A DNA stretch of 64,000 bases, taken from the NCBI RefSeq assembly GCF_018860965.1, contig NZ_JAHKQF010000009.1, forward strand, positions 248,001 to 312,000. The letters are read 5' to 3'. The notes beneath the pieces were generated by a model, which saw nothing but the letters and a program-made list of their open reading frames with translations, searched no databases and was not told the DNA's origin. This document shows, one piece after another, positions 29,598-39,053 of this stretch (positions within the stretch are counted from its first letter, which is position 1; the number at the start of each line of letters is the position of its first letter). The stretch comes from Alteromonas sp. C1M14 (GTDB lineage Bacteria > Pseudomonadota > Gammaproteobacteria > Enterobacterales > Alteromonadaceae). Position numbers and translations under genes: made by a program.

Positions 29598-30974
29598 TTA
29601 CTCGGCAATGAAAATTGCTTTTTCATTCACAAACTCCTTCATGCCAAAGCCGCCATGTTCTCTGCCGTACCCACTGTCTTTAACGCCACCAAATGGCAAA
29701 TTAGGCTGGGCCAGTGAGTAACCATTGATGTTTACCATACCGGTATCAAATTCTTCCCGCGCCAAACGGATGGCCTTTTCTTTGTCTGTGGTAAAGATAC
29801 CGCCACCTAACCCGTAGCGAGAGTCGTTGGCGATCTTCATCGCTTGGGCATCATCTTGGGCACGGATAAAAGACGCCACCGGACCAAATAATTCATCATC
29901 ATAGGCTGGCATACCCGGCGTAATCTCTTCTAAAATGGTCACCGGATAAAACCACCCGGTTTGCTGAGGAACTTCGCCGCCCATTACCAGCTTGGCGCCA
30001 TTTTCCACTGAGGTTTGCACTTGCTCGTGTAGCTTATCCCGTAAATCTTCACGGGCCATTGGCCCTAAGTCAGTGCCCTTCGCTGCAGGATCTCCCATGG
30101 TCAATGCTTTGAATGCGGCCACAAACTTCTGCTTAAAGTCGTCATACACAGCATCCACAATAATAAAGCGTTTTGCAGCCACACAGGTTTCACCATTATT
30201 GATGATGCGCCCCTGCACACAAGCTTCTACTGCCGTATCAATATCGGCGTCTGAAAGCACCACAAAGGCATCGTTACTACCTAATTCCAGCACGGTTTTC
30301 TTGGCTAAACCCGCCGCGGTTTCGGCCACGGATTTACCCACATTGTCGCTACCGGTGAAGGTCACGCCGCGCACCTTGTCGTGCTTGATTAAAGCGCTAG
30401 CGGTCTTACCGTCAGCTAACAACGACTGGTACACGTACTGGGGGAAACCGGCGTCTTCGTATAAGGTTTGAATCATTTGCGCCATGCCAAACACGTTTTT
30501 AGCATGTTTTAGCACCGTTGTGTTTCCGGCCATAATATTGGCCGCACTGTAGCGGATCACCTGATAAAGCGGAAAGTTCCAAGGCTGGATCCCTAAAATC
30601 ACCCCAATTGGCTGGTAGGTAATAATGGCGCTACCACCGTCATAAACCCTATTTTCATCTTCCAGCAAAGCCTCGCCATTGTCTGCGGAGTAGCGACAAA
30701 TATTGGCGCAAAGCTCTACTTCTTGCTTGCCTTGCTCGGCAACTTTTCCCATTTCTTTTACCATAAGGGCGGTAATTTCATCACTCCGTTCGGTGATAAG
30801 ATCTGCCAACTTATGTAGACACTCAGCCCGTTCGCTAAAGGACGTTTTTTTCCACGATAAAAATGCTTGGTGGGCGTTATCTACGGCTTTGTTAGCATCG
30901 GCCTCAGAAAGTAAGCCATACTCGGCGATGGGCTGTTCTGTGACCGGATTAATGGTGACTATTTTATCTGACAT
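29598..30974 (-). CDS. NAD(P)-dependent succinate-semialdehyde-type dehydrogenase
   Basis: A 458-residue aldehyde dehydrogenase, closest in length and motifs to E. coli Sad (YneI, 462). Seen are IQPWNFPLYQ, the cofactor loop FTGSDNVGK, catalytic E230 (LELGSND) and catalytic C264 (NNGETCVAAKRF). It is expected to oxidise succinate semialdehyde or a related short aldehyde to the acid. The start follows AGGAG at good distance. It is a single gene between the gsp operon and yjjX, so context gives no further hint of substrate. Confidence 0.85.
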   Translation of the reverse strand: MSDKIVTINPVTEQPIAEYGLLSEADANKAVDNAHQAFLSWKKTSFSERAECLHKLADLITERSDEITALMVKEMGKVAEQGKQEVELCANICRYSADNGEALLEDENRVYDGGSAIITYQPIGVILGIQPWNFPLYQVIRYSAANIMAGNTTVLKHAKNVFGMAQMIQTLYEDAGFPQYVYQSLLADGKTASALIKHDKVRGVTFTGSDNVGKSVAETAAGLAKKTVLELGSNDAFVVLSDADIDTAVEACVQGRIINNGETCVAAKRFIIVDAVYDDFKQKFVAAFKALTMGDPAAKGTDLGPMAREDLRDKLHEQVQTSVENGAKLVMGGEVPQQTGWFYPVTILEEITPGMPAYDDELFGPVASFIRAQDDAQAMKIANDSRYGLGGGIFTTDKEKAIRLAREEFDTGMVNINGYSLAQPNLPFGGVKDSGYGREHGGFGMKEFVNEKAIFIAE

Positions 30975-31156
30975 TGGATAAACTCCTGTTTTTCACTATG
31001 TGAAACAGAAGTTGCAACTATAACGCCAAGTAAGTAAAAACCATTTTTTATCTATTTTTCATATAGTTAAAAATTTCACACCGATTCGATAGTTCGACGT
31101 TTCAACACCACCCTGCGTTCTATTCACGGTGGTCACCCATTTTTTCATGGTAGGCA

Positions 31157-31708
31157 TTATTGCGGGTAATATAGCGAGGGATGATTAAATTTTGCCATGG
31201 CCAGCAACAAGGCAATTTCATAAACGCTTTGCCGTGTAGCGAGGTGATTGGTGAGTAATCCAATGGCCCCGCCTTTCTGTTTAATATTGTGCGTATTAAA
31301 GAGCCTGTCCATAACGGTGCCAAGCTCTTCACCTTGCTGTAGTGCATGGTACACCGATGCTGGTAGCGGCAAATTGGCACTGCGTCCCACCGACCATTGC
31401 TGCTGATGACAAATCGCCACATAAGCAAAGGTCGCGGGGCCATCGATAAAGTTATCCACGCCACCTTCAATGGCGACAAACCAGTGATTCTCACGCCCAT
31501 GCTCATCGCTTCTGGCAATCGCTTCGTTCACTCGGTTAATGGCTCCCTGGCGCGTCTGTGCACTATCCATTGGCTGATCTGGCACACCACTAGGCACATT
31601 AACGCCTGTCACCGTTAATTCAGGTAAAGCTAACGACTGGCTCAATGCTGCTTTCGCTGCGTTTAACTTCACCGGGTTTTTCGACCCCACAATACACGTT
31701 GTCATCAT
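31157..31708 (-). CDS. yjjX: Inosine/xanthosine triphosphatase YjjX
   Basis: YjjX hydrolyses non-canonical nucleoside triphosphates (ITP, XTP), keeping them out of nucleic acids. The 183-residue product has the family start CIVGSKNPVKLNAAK, then GVPDQPMDSAQTRQGA, and FVAIEGGVD around the active site. Its start overlaps the yrfG stop (ATGATGA), so the two nucleotide-metabolism genes are translationally coupled. A second in-frame ATG follows directly (31705). Confidence 0.9.
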   Translation of the reverse strand: MMTTCIVGSKNPVKLNAAKAALSQSLALPELTVTGVNVPSGVPDQPMDSAQTRQGAINRVNEAIARSDEHGRENHWFVAIEGGVDNFIDGPATFAYVAICHQQQWSVGRSANLPLPASVYHALQQGEELGTVMDRLFNTHNIKQKGGAIGLLTNHLATRQSVYEIALLLAMAKFNHPSLYYPQ

Positions 31709-32436
31709 TTGCCTTTTACTGGATTTTCTCGTACCACATCTACAATAGTGCGGTAATCACTGATCGCTGGGAACTCGTCAATATTGCGCAATGGCTGCTT
31801 ACTGTCAGGGTTATTCACCGCAAGTAAATGCCCAATACCGAATCGTTTTGCGGCGTGCAATATAGGTACGCTATCATCAACAAATAAAGTGCGGGCAGGA
31901 TTGAAATTCAACCGCTGTTGTAGTTGTTTCCATAATTGCTGAGATTCTTTGGTAACGCCAAACTCATGGGTAGAAATTAACTCATCAATATGAGTATCTA
32001 GCTGGGTATGCTCTACTTTTAACGACAAGCTACCAGGGTGGGCATTGGTAACAAGCACCACTTGTCGACCACTGTCATGTAGCGCGTCTAAAAAGGGAAG
32101 AGTGTCGGGACGCATACAAATGAGGTGTTCCACCTCCCGTTTCGCCGCCATAATATCCATGTTCAGTTGGTCGGCCCAATAATCGAGGCAATACCATTGT
32201 ATCTGCCCGAACACCTGTTGATAATGGGCAAGCATGGTCGCTTTACATTCATCTACCGACTTACCGCTACGTTCAGCGATTTTTTTCGGTAAATGTTCGA
32301 TCCAAAAGTGATTATCGAAGTGTAAATCTAATAAGGTTCCGTCCATATCAAGCAGAACCGTGTCTATTTCACTCCAAGGTAGAAATGGCAAGCGATTTTC
32401 CTTCAAATACATTAAGCTTAAGTCATTGGTAGCCAT
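31705..32436 (-). CDS. yrfG: HAD-family nucleotidase YrfG
   Basis: In E. coli YrfG is a GMP/IMP 5'-nucleotidase. The product here (243 residues from the ATG at 32436; E. coli 222) has HAD motif I LLDMDGTLLDL, motif II VTNAHPG and motif IV FVDDSVPIL. Longer frames to 32490 would overlap the divergent nudE, and a shorter start (MYLKEN, 24 bases inside) is equally possible. Neighbours nudE and yjjX also deal with nucleotides. In E. coli yrfG lies just before hslR; here the gsp operon lies between. Confidence 0.88.
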   Translation of the reverse strand: MATNDLSLMYLKENRLPFLPWSEIDTVLLDMDGTLLDLHFDNHFWIEHLPKKIAERSGKSVDECKATMLAHYQQVFGQIQWYCLDYWADQLNMDIMAAKREVEHLICMRPDTLPFLDALHDSGRQVVLVTNAHPGSLSLKVEHTQLDTHIDELISTHEFGVTKESQQLWKQLQQRLNFNPARTLFVDDSVPILHAAKRFGIGHLLAVNNPDSKQPLRNIDEFPAISDYRTIVDVVRENPVKGK

Positions 32437-32462
32437 GATAACGAAAGTTCTAACGGATAAAA

Positions 32463-33026
32463 ATGAGTAAAATTGATTCCGCCAAATCACTTCCCCTTAT
32501 CAAGCATCGGGAAATTGTTGCTCGCAGCCGTTTATTTAAGGTCGAGCAGTTGGATCTTAAATTTTCAAACGGTGCTGAACGTCAGTTTGAAAGAATGGCG
32601 GGAGGCAATCGGGGCGCCGTGATGATTGTCCCCATGCTTGATGATGCCACCATGGTGATGATCCGCGAATATGCCGCCGGCACTCACTCCTATCAGCTTG
32701 GTTTTCCGAAAGGGTTAATCGATCCTGGCGAAACGCCCATCGAGGCGGCCAATCGTGAACTCCAAGAAGAAGCCGGTTACGGCTCAAAGGATTTACAAGT
32801 TATCCATACCGTCAGTATGGCGCCGACATTTTTCAATGCACAAATGACCATCGTTGTTGCCCGTGATCTTTATCCAAGTTCATTGGAAGGTGATGAGCCT
32901 GAACCATTGGAAGTTGTCAATTGGCCACTCAGTCAAGCAGACGAACTCCTCGCTCGCGAAGATTTCACTGAAGCCCGCTGTGTTGCGGCCCTATTCTTAG
33001 CTCAAAAGTGGTTAAAGGAGCGCTAA
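32463..33026 (+). CDS. nudE: ADP compounds hydrolase NudE
   Basis: NudE is a Nudix hydrolase acting on ADP-ribose, Ap3A and NADH. The 187-residue product (E. coli 186) has the Nudix box GLIDPGETPIEAANRELQEE followed by AGY, with the metal-binding REx2EE. It starts 26 bases from the divergent yrfG. cysQ follows after four bases with a good AAAGGAG site, so nudE, cysQ and the yceI-like gene form an operon. Confidence 0.94.
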   Translation: MSKIDSAKSLPLIKHREIVARSRLFKVEQLDLKFSNGAERQFERMAGGNRGAVMIVPMLDDATMVMIREYAAGTHSYQLGFPKGLIDPGETPIEAANRELQEEAGYGSKDLQVIHTVSMAPTFFNAQMTIVVARDLYPSSLEGDEPEPLEVVNWPLSQADELLAREDFTEARCVAALFLAQKWLKER

Positions 33027-33030
33027 AAAC

Positions 33031-33864
33031 ATGCCCGACGAAACCCGAGATTCTCTTTTAGAATTGGCAAAAAGTGCTGCCATCGAAGCCGGAGAAGCGG
33101 TGCTTTCCATCTATGACAAAGGCGATTTTGACGCCTATACCAAAGATGACAACTCGCCTGTCACCAGTGCCGATTATCTCGCCAACGACATCATTAATAA
33201 GCGGCTAACAGAAGCCACCCCGCACATTCCTATTTTGTCGGAAGAAAACAAACATGCGGATTTGGACGAGCGGCGTAACTGGGACAAATATTGGCTTATC
33301 GACCCCATTGACGGTACCCAAGAGTTCATTGCCCGTAGTGGTGACTTTGCCGTTAATATTGCCCTTATCGAAAACAACGAGCCAGTCATTGGTGTTATTT
33401 TCTGGCCCCCAGGACAGTCACTGTACTATGCCAGTAAGAACAAAGGGGCGTTTAAACAAACCCCCGATGAACACCGCAAAATCCATGTTCGCAAGCTTGA
33501 GGATCCTCTCGACAGCGTGGTGATGATTGCTATCAGTCGCCGTCAGTCTAGAGAAAAAGTATTTTCACGGATGTCAGCCAAGCGCATTTACCAAACACTT
33601 CCTCTTGGCAGTTGTTCGTTAAAATCCTGCTTTATTGCAGAAGGCCGGGCCGATGTCTTTATGCGCCTAGGCATTACCGGCGAGTGGGACACCGGCGCTT
33701 CCCAATGTATCGTTACCGAGGCCGGTGGCAATATCTTGGCCGCCAATTTTCAACCTCTTACCTACAATCAGCGTGAAACGCTGGAAAACCCTGACTTTAT
33801 CGTTCTCGGCGATCAGCGCGTGCCGTGGGAAGATATCGTTCAATATGAAAAAGGAGCGAAATAA
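33031..33864 (+). CDS. cysQ: 3'(2'),5'-bisphosphate nucleotidase CysQ
   Basis: CysQ removes the 3'-phosphate from PAP, a by-product of sulfate assimilation. The 277-residue product belongs to the Mg2+-dependent, Li+-sensitive phosphatase family: SEEN (metal ligand Glu), DPIDGTQEF (catalytic motif) and GEWDTGASQCIVTEAGG near the C-terminus. Here DT replaces the usual W-D-T-A-A variant only slightly. Its TAA overlaps the next ATG, coupling translation. Confidence 0.94.
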   Translation: MPDETRDSLLELAKSAAIEAGEAVLSIYDKGDFDAYTKDDNSPVTSADYLANDIINKRLTEATPHIPILSEENKHADLDERRNWDKYWLIDPIDGTQEFIARSGDFAVNIALIENNEPVIGVIFWPPGQSLYYASKNKGAFKQTPDEHRKIHVRKLEDPLDSVVMIAISRRQSREKVFSRMSAKRIYQTLPLGSCSLKSCFIAEGRADVFMRLGITGEWDTGASQCIVTEAGGNILAANFQPLTYNQRETLENPDFIVLGDQRVPWEDIVQYEKGAK

Positions 33865-34436
33865 TGATAAAACGCACGTTGTTAGCGTTAACCGCTTGTA
33901 TTGCAGCACTGCCTGCTGCGGCAGATTGGAGCATTGATAGTGAGCATTCCAGTCTCAATTTTTTAACCACAAAAAATGCACAAGTCACCGAAGTTCATAG
34001 CTTCGATGCTTTATCTGGCGTGTTGTCAAATGATGGCGAATTAACGGTTAAAGTGCCTTTAAGTAGCGTGAATACGAATATTGATATTCGCAATACTCGC
34101 ATGCAAGAAATGTTGTTTGAAACAACAACATATCCAGACGCCACTTTCACGGCAAGCATCCCAGATGACCTGTTAACCATGAGCGCCGGCGACAGCAAAA
34201 CCGCGTCAGTCAGTGGCGAAATTTCATTACATGGCGTTACCGCCCCTGCCACGTTCAACGTAGTGGTTAATCAACTGTCGGATCACACTATTACCGTGGC
34301 AACCACAGCCCCTACGGTCATCAATGCCGCCACGTTTAACTTAGACGGTGGCGTAAAAGCACTACAGACCGTTGCGAAACTCTCAAGTATCACCTTGGCT
34401 GTCCCCGTCTCGTTTTCCATTTCCTTAGTCAATTAA
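33864..34436 (+). CDS. YceI-family periplasmic protein
   Basis: A 190-residue protein with a signal peptide (cleavage near PAAA|DW) and a YceI-like lipocalin fold: WSIDSEHSSLNF at the start, then VPLSSVNTNIDIRN and MLFETTTYPDATFTA. Family members bind polyisoprenoids or other amphiphiles in the periplasm. Third gene of the nudE-cysQ operon with stop/start overlap. The partner ligand cannot be told from the sequence. Confidence 0.88.
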   Translation: MIKRTLLALTACIAALPAAADWSIDSEHSSLNFLTTKNAQVTEVHSFDALSGVLSNDGELTVKVPLSSVNTNIDIRNTRMQEMLFETTTYPDATFTASIPDDLLTMSAGDSKTASVSGEISLHGVTAPATFNVVVNQLSDHTITVATTAPTVINAATFNLDGGVKALQTVAKLSSITLAVPVSFSISLVN

Positions 34437-34447
34437 GCTATCAATAA

Positions 34448-34476
34448 AAATGGCGTGACATTTCTGTCACGCCATT
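34448..34476. terminator. Hairpin between the yceI-like gene and opgH
   Basis: AATGGCGTGAC pairs perfectly with GTCACGCCATT around ATTTCT. No long T run follows on either side, but the 11-base stem and its place between convergent genes suggest a two-way terminator. Confidence 0.7.
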
Positions 34477-34502
34477 CCCTCATTTGTGGCTCGTAAAGGC
34501 TT

Positions 34503-36488
34503 TTACGCTGCCGATTTTGCCTTAGAATTTAATTTTAGCACTTCTGCTTTAGGCAATGCCGACTGCCGTTTAGGCAGAGGGGCCTTCTTTAGATCTTGTT
34601 CTTGCATCACGGCTGGGCATTCCGGTGGTAACGCTGGCACATCGGCACTGAATTGAGCCAACGCCGCCATATCGAATTTATCCATTTCCACCCGCACCTC
34701 TTTTAATACGTCAGCTTCACGTATCTCTTCTTGAATAACAAAGATGCCCATTTTTCGGCACAGACGCCCCAATGTGGCGCTACTGGTTAAGCGGATAATA
34801 GGTGCTGCGAATACCATTCCGGTTAATACCGGCAGTAACCACAAGAATAAAGACGGCGTATAATAGAACGTCGCGCCGCCCCAAGCCGCGGCTAGCAAGG
34901 TCATTACCGAGGCTTTAGAAATAACCACCTTCCACGGTACCATACGACCTTCGCGTGCTTGGGCTTCCCATTTAACCTGATGACCAATGAACACACTGAT
35001 CACAAAGTAACTATGGTAGAACATCATCATAGGTGCGATAAGCACAGCCATAAATAGCTCTACCACACTGCCGAACAGTAATCTGAACATCCCACCAAAA
35101 TCTTTGCGGCGCTGAATGAGGGTTAATAGCAATCCCAACATTTTAGGCATAAATAGTAAGGCGATAGTGCCCCATAAGGTCACAATCATTAACCCTTCCC
35201 GGGCAATTTGCCAATCAGGGAAAAGCTGATGCGCTGATGTAAAATACACCGGGCTTACCAAGGCCTTCACTAAGGCGTCGGCGGTGCCGGCCATGAGCAT
35301 TAAAAACAACAACAGCGATGACATATAAGCAAAGGCGCCAAAACTAAAGTGCAATCGGTTGGTTAGCTTTAAGCCTTTTGTGCCTAATAAGCCTAGGTGT
35401 TGAATATTTCCCTGTACCCAGCGACGATCACGAATAGCATAATCCACCATATTACCGGGAACCTCTTCATAGGAACCATCGGTGTCGGTGATCAGGTAAC
35501 ACTCCCAACCCGCGCGGCGCAGCAATGCCGCTTCTACAAAATCATGACTGAGAATATCGCCACCAAAGGGCGCTCGTCCTTTTAAGTGGGGTAAACCACA
35601 GTGCTCCATAAACGGCTGCACACGAATAATGGCATTATGGCCCCAATAATTGGCACTGTCGGTCTGCCAAAAAGACAATCCGGTAGCCAACATCGGACTA
35701 TACAAATGGGCCGCAAACTGTACAAAGCGACCAAAAAACGTGTCCTGACGCACAGGCATAGGGATGGTCTGAATCATGGCCGCTTCGGTATTGAGTTCGA
35801 TGCGACGGGTCATGTCTAATATCCGGGCCTTGGACATAACGCTATCGGCATCTAACACCAACATGGACTCGTACTGACTGCCCCAGCGCTCGCAAAAATC
35901 AGTGATATTACCCACTTTACGGCCCCAGTTATCTTCCCGTCTACGATAATAAGTTGCAGGAGCTTTGGCCCCTAAACGGACTTGTAAACGCTGCCAAGCT
36001 TTCAACTCGGCCTCAGCTAGTTGTTCATCTTGGGTGTCGCTGAGCATGTAGAAATCGTATTTATTGGCATACGCCGAGGCCATGATTTCTCTCACGCAGG
36101 CTTCAAACCCCACCATAATGCGCTGGGTATCTTCGTTGTATACCGGCATAACAATGGCGTGACGCTGACGTATAGGCAGGGATGTATCGGATTTTGGCAC
36201 TTCACGACGTAACGACAGCGGGTCGATATGAAACAGCTTCAACAAAAAGCCGATGACCGCAGTCCAAAATGACATGGTAAGCCATACAAATAAAACCATG
36301 GCCAAGCCGAGTTGGATCATTTCCAACTCGGTAAAACGATTAGGACGAAAGATTTCAAACATGCTGTATCCCGCTAGCGCGGTAGATACTGAAACCAATA
36401 TAAACATGAACATTAACCGCCAGCTGCGGCCTCTCACGCCCAATCTAAATTGCTTTACGGATGGTGTACCCCGGTTACTGTGGCTCAT
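34503..36488 (-). CDS. opgH: Glucan glucosyltransferase OpgH (MdoH)
   Basis: OpgH is the inner-membrane glycosyltransferase that makes the beta-1,2 backbone of osmoregulated periplasmic glucans. From the ATG at 36488 it has 661 residues. GGAG lies eight bases before this start; starts at 36494 and 36509 are less well placed. The GT2 domain (about 120-400) has LDADSVM (metal-binding DxD), a middle acidic motif, and RDRRWVQGN, the family form of the QxxRW motif. About seven TM segments surround it. It overlaps the opgG stop, so the pair is translationally coupled. Confidence 0.94.
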   Translation of the reverse strand: MSHSNRGTPSVKQFRLGVRGRSWRLMFMFILVSVSTALAGYSMFEIFRPNRFTELEMIQLGLAMVLFVWLTMSFWTAVIGFLLKLFHIDPLSLRREVPKSDTSLPIRQRHAIVMPVYNEDTQRIMVGFEACVREIMASAYANKYDFYMLSDTQDEQLAEAELKAWQRLQVRLGAKAPATYYRRREDNWGRKVGNITDFCERWGSQYESMLVLDADSVMSKARILDMTRRIELNTEAAMIQTIPMPVRQDTFFGRFVQFAAHLYSPMLATGLSFWQTDSANYWGHNAIIRVQPFMEHCGLPHLKGRAPFGGDILSHDFVEAALLRRAGWECYLITDTDGSYEEVPGNMVDYAIRDRRWVQGNIQHLGLLGTKGLKLTNRLHFSFGAFAYMSSLLLFLMLMAGTADALVKALVSPVYFTSAHQLFPDWQIAREGLMIVTLWGTIALLFMPKMLGLLLTLIQRRKDFGGMFRLLFGSVVELFMAVLIAPMMMFYHSYFVISVFIGHQVKWEAQAREGRMVPWKVVISKASVMTLLAAAWGGATFYYTPSLFLWLLPVLTGMVFAAPIIRLTSSATLGRLCRKMGIFVIQEEIREADVLKEVRVEMDKFDMAALAQFSADVPALPPECPAVMQEQDLKKAPLPKRQSALPKAEVLKLNSKAKSAA

Positions 36489-38124
36489 ATACATAGCTCC
36501 ATATTTCACTCATCTGGGTTTCGTCCTGATTCAAAAACATACGCATATCGACAGCGGCGTCGCCTTCTGGGATCACTAAGAAAGTGACGCGTACGCTGTT
36601 ACCTCCATCTACATCAAGCACTTTGGCTTGCTCTACTTGTGCATTAGTGGCGTCTAGAATAAGGTCTACGTCGTCAGGTCTGATTGTCATTCCTTCGGGG
36701 ATCTTAAAATCCACCACAAAACGACGCACGTTCCGATCTTCGGTTGTCTCAAAGCCCGGCAGTAAACTTCTACCCTGACGGGTGCGTTCTACGGTTGCCA
36801 GCCCATAACGCATGGGTTGCTTTTCAACGGTCTTAAGGTTGTATTCGTAATAGCGGCTTTCTCCGGCTAAGAACGGCTTATCCGGTACCCAGTAGGCAAC
36901 AATGTTATCGTGTACTTCAGAATCTGTTGGAATCTCAACAATCTCTAACTTACCGTTTTCAAAACCGGCTTTGGGTGTCACCCATAAACTAGGACGTAAA
37001 TGGTAGTTAGCTTCAGCATCGAGATAGTTTGCAAAATCCGTATCACGCTGCAACATACCAAAGCCTTGGGGCTTGACGTCACTTAAGGACGTCACCTGCA
37101 GACGACTTGGATTAGTTAGCGGACGCCAGATCACTTCACCGGCCTGGTTCAGCATAAGCACACCATCGCTGTCATGGACTTCGGGGCGATAATCATCGTG
37201 ACGTTTTTGCGTGTTTTCGCCATACAAAAACATACTGGTGAAAGGGGCTACCCCTAACTTATCCACGTCTTCACGGGCAAAAATCCAGCTTTTCACTTCC
37301 ATGGTCGTGTCTTCACCTGGCATCAGCACGAAGCTATATGTACCTGACACAGAGGGACTTTCTAGGCGAGCGTAAATCTTTATTGGTTGGCCTGCACGGG
37401 GCTCGATTAACCAAAACTTGGTAAAGTGAGGAAATTCTTCCCCTTCTGGCATCGCGGTATTAACGGCCAGTCCTCGGGCTGAAATGCCGTAAACCTGATT
37501 TTTACCCACTAAGCGGAAATAAGACGCGCCAAGAAATACGGCAAATTCGTCTTTGTACTGACTGTTTTTGAGAGGGTAGTGAATACGAAAACCGGCATAA
37601 CCAGACTCTTCGGTCGTCAGGTCTGCTAAAGATTGCGCATTTTTTTCATAAATAAACTTATCGCTGTTAAAGGGGAGTAAATTTTCACTGTTATCCGGCG
37701 CGATTGTCACCACTGAAACCGGCTCTTGATACAAGAAGCCAGGATGAAAAAACTGCACTTCATAATCGTGTTTGTTTTTCCATAGTGCTTTATCCGGGTT
37801 GAAGCGAATTTGTCGATAGGTTTCGTAATCTAATTCTTTTAGCGTTGGGTCTAAGTTGTGATCGTTAACCACATAATCTTGTTGAGCACTGATGCGCGCA
37901 TCTTCAATAACACGATTTAGGATGGGTTTACCACCAGGTAGGTTAGCATCGCTGACTTCGTCGGCCAGGCTGAGGGCACTAAAGCCAAAACAGATGCAAA
38001 AAAGAAAAGCCCGAAAAACAGCAGGACTGACAGAAAAAACCCTACTGGACGCTGCACCCATTGAAAATAAAAATTCCGTATTTGTCGCTAACAGATTTCG
38101 CGGCAACATAGGTTCCTGCTCCAT
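36475..38124 (-). CDS. opgG: Periplasmic glucan biosynthesis protein OpgG (MdoG)
   Basis: OpgG acts in the periplasm on the glucan backbone made by OpgH. The product is 549 residues from the ATG at 38124 (E. coli 511). The hydrophobic export signal lies unusually deep (about 35-55, FRAFLFCICFGFSALSLADE), so the real start may be a later ATG. One at 38109 has AGGA in front; another is residue 22. The mature part has the typical FRIHYPL, FWLIEPRAG and GEVIWRPLTNPSRLQV segments. First gene of the opgGH operon; osmotic control is expected from the family. Confidence 0.92.
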   Translation of the reverse strand: MEQEPMLPRNLLATNTEFLFSMGAASSRVFSVSPAVFRAFLFCICFGFSALSLADEVSDANLPGGKPILNRVIEDARISAQQDYVVNDHNLDPTLKELDYETYRQIRFNPDKALWKNKHDYEVQFFHPGFLYQEPVSVVTIAPDNSENLLPFNSDKFIYEKNAQSLADLTTEESGYAGFRIHYPLKNSQYKDEFAVFLGASYFRLVGKNQVYGISARGLAVNTAMPEGEEFPHFTKFWLIEPRAGQPIKIYARLESPSVSGTYSFVLMPGEDTTMEVKSWIFAREDVDKLGVAPFTSMFLYGENTQKRHDDYRPEVHDSDGVLMLNQAGEVIWRPLTNPSRLQVTSLSDVKPQGFGMLQRDTDFANYLDAEANYHLRPSLWVTPKAGFENGKLEIVEIPTDSEVHDNIVAYWVPDKPFLAGESRYYEYNLKTVEKQPMRYGLATVERTRQGRSLLPGFETTEDRNVRRFVVDFKIPEGMTIRPDDVDLILDATNAQVEQAKVLDVDGGNSVRVTFLVIPEGDAAVDMRMFLNQDETQMSEIWSYVYEPQ

Positions 38125-38348
38125 TTAAGATCCCAAAGGATGTAATTTTATTAAACTTTAGGAGGGTTAATGCAAAACTTGAACCATAATGAATTTATTA
38201 CAAATTAGCCTTTGAAGAGCAAGACGGACGGGGCTTTGCTGGATTGCGGGAATGTGCGGAAGATTTACATCTTGTGGAAAAATTACAATGTGGCAGGTAA
38301 ATAAGGGTTTGTGTTGCCTTTAGCAGACACATAAGCAAACAATGTGGA

Positions 38349-38382
38349 AAGGACCCTCATCATTCACCGATGAGAGTCCTTT
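38349..38382. terminator. Hairpin downstream of the VOC gene
   Basis: AAGGACcCTCATC pairs with GATGAGaGTCCTT with one mismatch, loop ATTCACC. It lies just after the stop of the minus-strand VOC gene. The rest of the 38125-38394 gap shows nothing else I can name beyond the opgG promoter region. Confidence 0.65.
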
Positions 38383-38394
38383 TGATAACGTCAG

Positions 38395-38901
38395 TTAACC
38401 GGTGTATGCCCCACTGCCGTAATGCAATTCATAACTATGGCTGTAGATTTCAAGAATATTGCCAAAAGGGTCTTCCATGTAAATCATACGATAGGGTTTT
38501 TCGCCGGGATAATAATATCGTGGCGCTTTCATCCGTTTTTTACCACCTGCCGCGACAATTTTTTCTGCTAATCCTTCTACATCAGGATCTTGCACACAAA
38601 AATGGAAGATACCGGTTTTCCAATACTCAAAATTATTTTCTGGATTTTGCTGATTTTTAAATTCAAAAATCTCCACCCCGATACGATCACCCGTAGATAA
38701 ATGGGCGATGCGAAATTTATCCCAACCGGCCCCAAAAACATCGGTACACATAACACCGATGGCTGAATTATCTTCAGTGACTTCGGTAGGTTGCATAATT
38801 AAATACCACCCCAGAACTTCTGTGTAAAATTTCACCGCAGCCTCTAAGTCTGGAACAGAAAGACCGATATGAGAAAAGGTGCGAGGGTATACTTGAGCCA
38901 T
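38395..38901 (-). CDS. VOC-family (glyoxalase/dioxygenase-like) protein
   Basis: A 168-residue protein of the vicinal oxygen chelate superfamily: FSHIGLSVPDLEAAVKFYTEVLGW at the N-terminus, then a second beta-alpha-beta-beta-beta module with GIFHFCVQDPDVEG and the terminal metal ligand Glu in MEDPFGNILEIYS. Candidate metal ligands are H11, H98 or so and E144. Members include glyoxalase I, ring-cleaving dioxygenases and fosfomycin-resistance enzymes; which applies here is unknown. AGGAGA precedes the start. It is divergent from a LysR regulator, which probably controls it. Confidence 0.82.
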   Translation of the reverse strand: MAQVYPRTFSHIGLSVPDLEAAVKFYTEVLGWYLIMQPTEVTEDNSAIGVMCTDVFGAGWDKFRIAHLSTGDRIGVEIFEFKNQQNPENNFEYWKTGIFHFCVQDPDVEGLAEKIVAAGGKKRMKAPRYYYPGEKPYRMIYMEDPFGNILEIYSHSYELHYGSGAYTG

Positions 38902-39004
38902 TGTGCTCTCCTATTAATTGATCAAAATAGGTGAAGGGAACCATTTCCCTTCACCTTTCTTGCTTCTCGATAATCAGGAGTGTAGAAAACTCATCGCAAA
39001 ACAT

Positions 39005-39037
39005 AAAATTATCATTTATTCTTAAAATGATAATTTT
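39005..39037. promoter_or_regulatory. Perfect inverted repeat in the VOC/LysR divergent region
   Basis: AAAATTATCATTT (39005-39017) and AAATGATAATTTT (39025-39037) are exact reverse complements, 7 bases apart. It lies 16 bases before the lysR-type start. LysR proteins bind such dyads (T-N11-A type) to control themselves and a divergent target. Confidence 0.65.
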
Positions 39038-39053
39038 TTGTTATGAGGCCAGT

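Noticed and set aside
31120..31518. 132-codon frame inside yjjX
   Set aside because: It is a frame shadow of yjjX, which has clear family motifs in its own frame.
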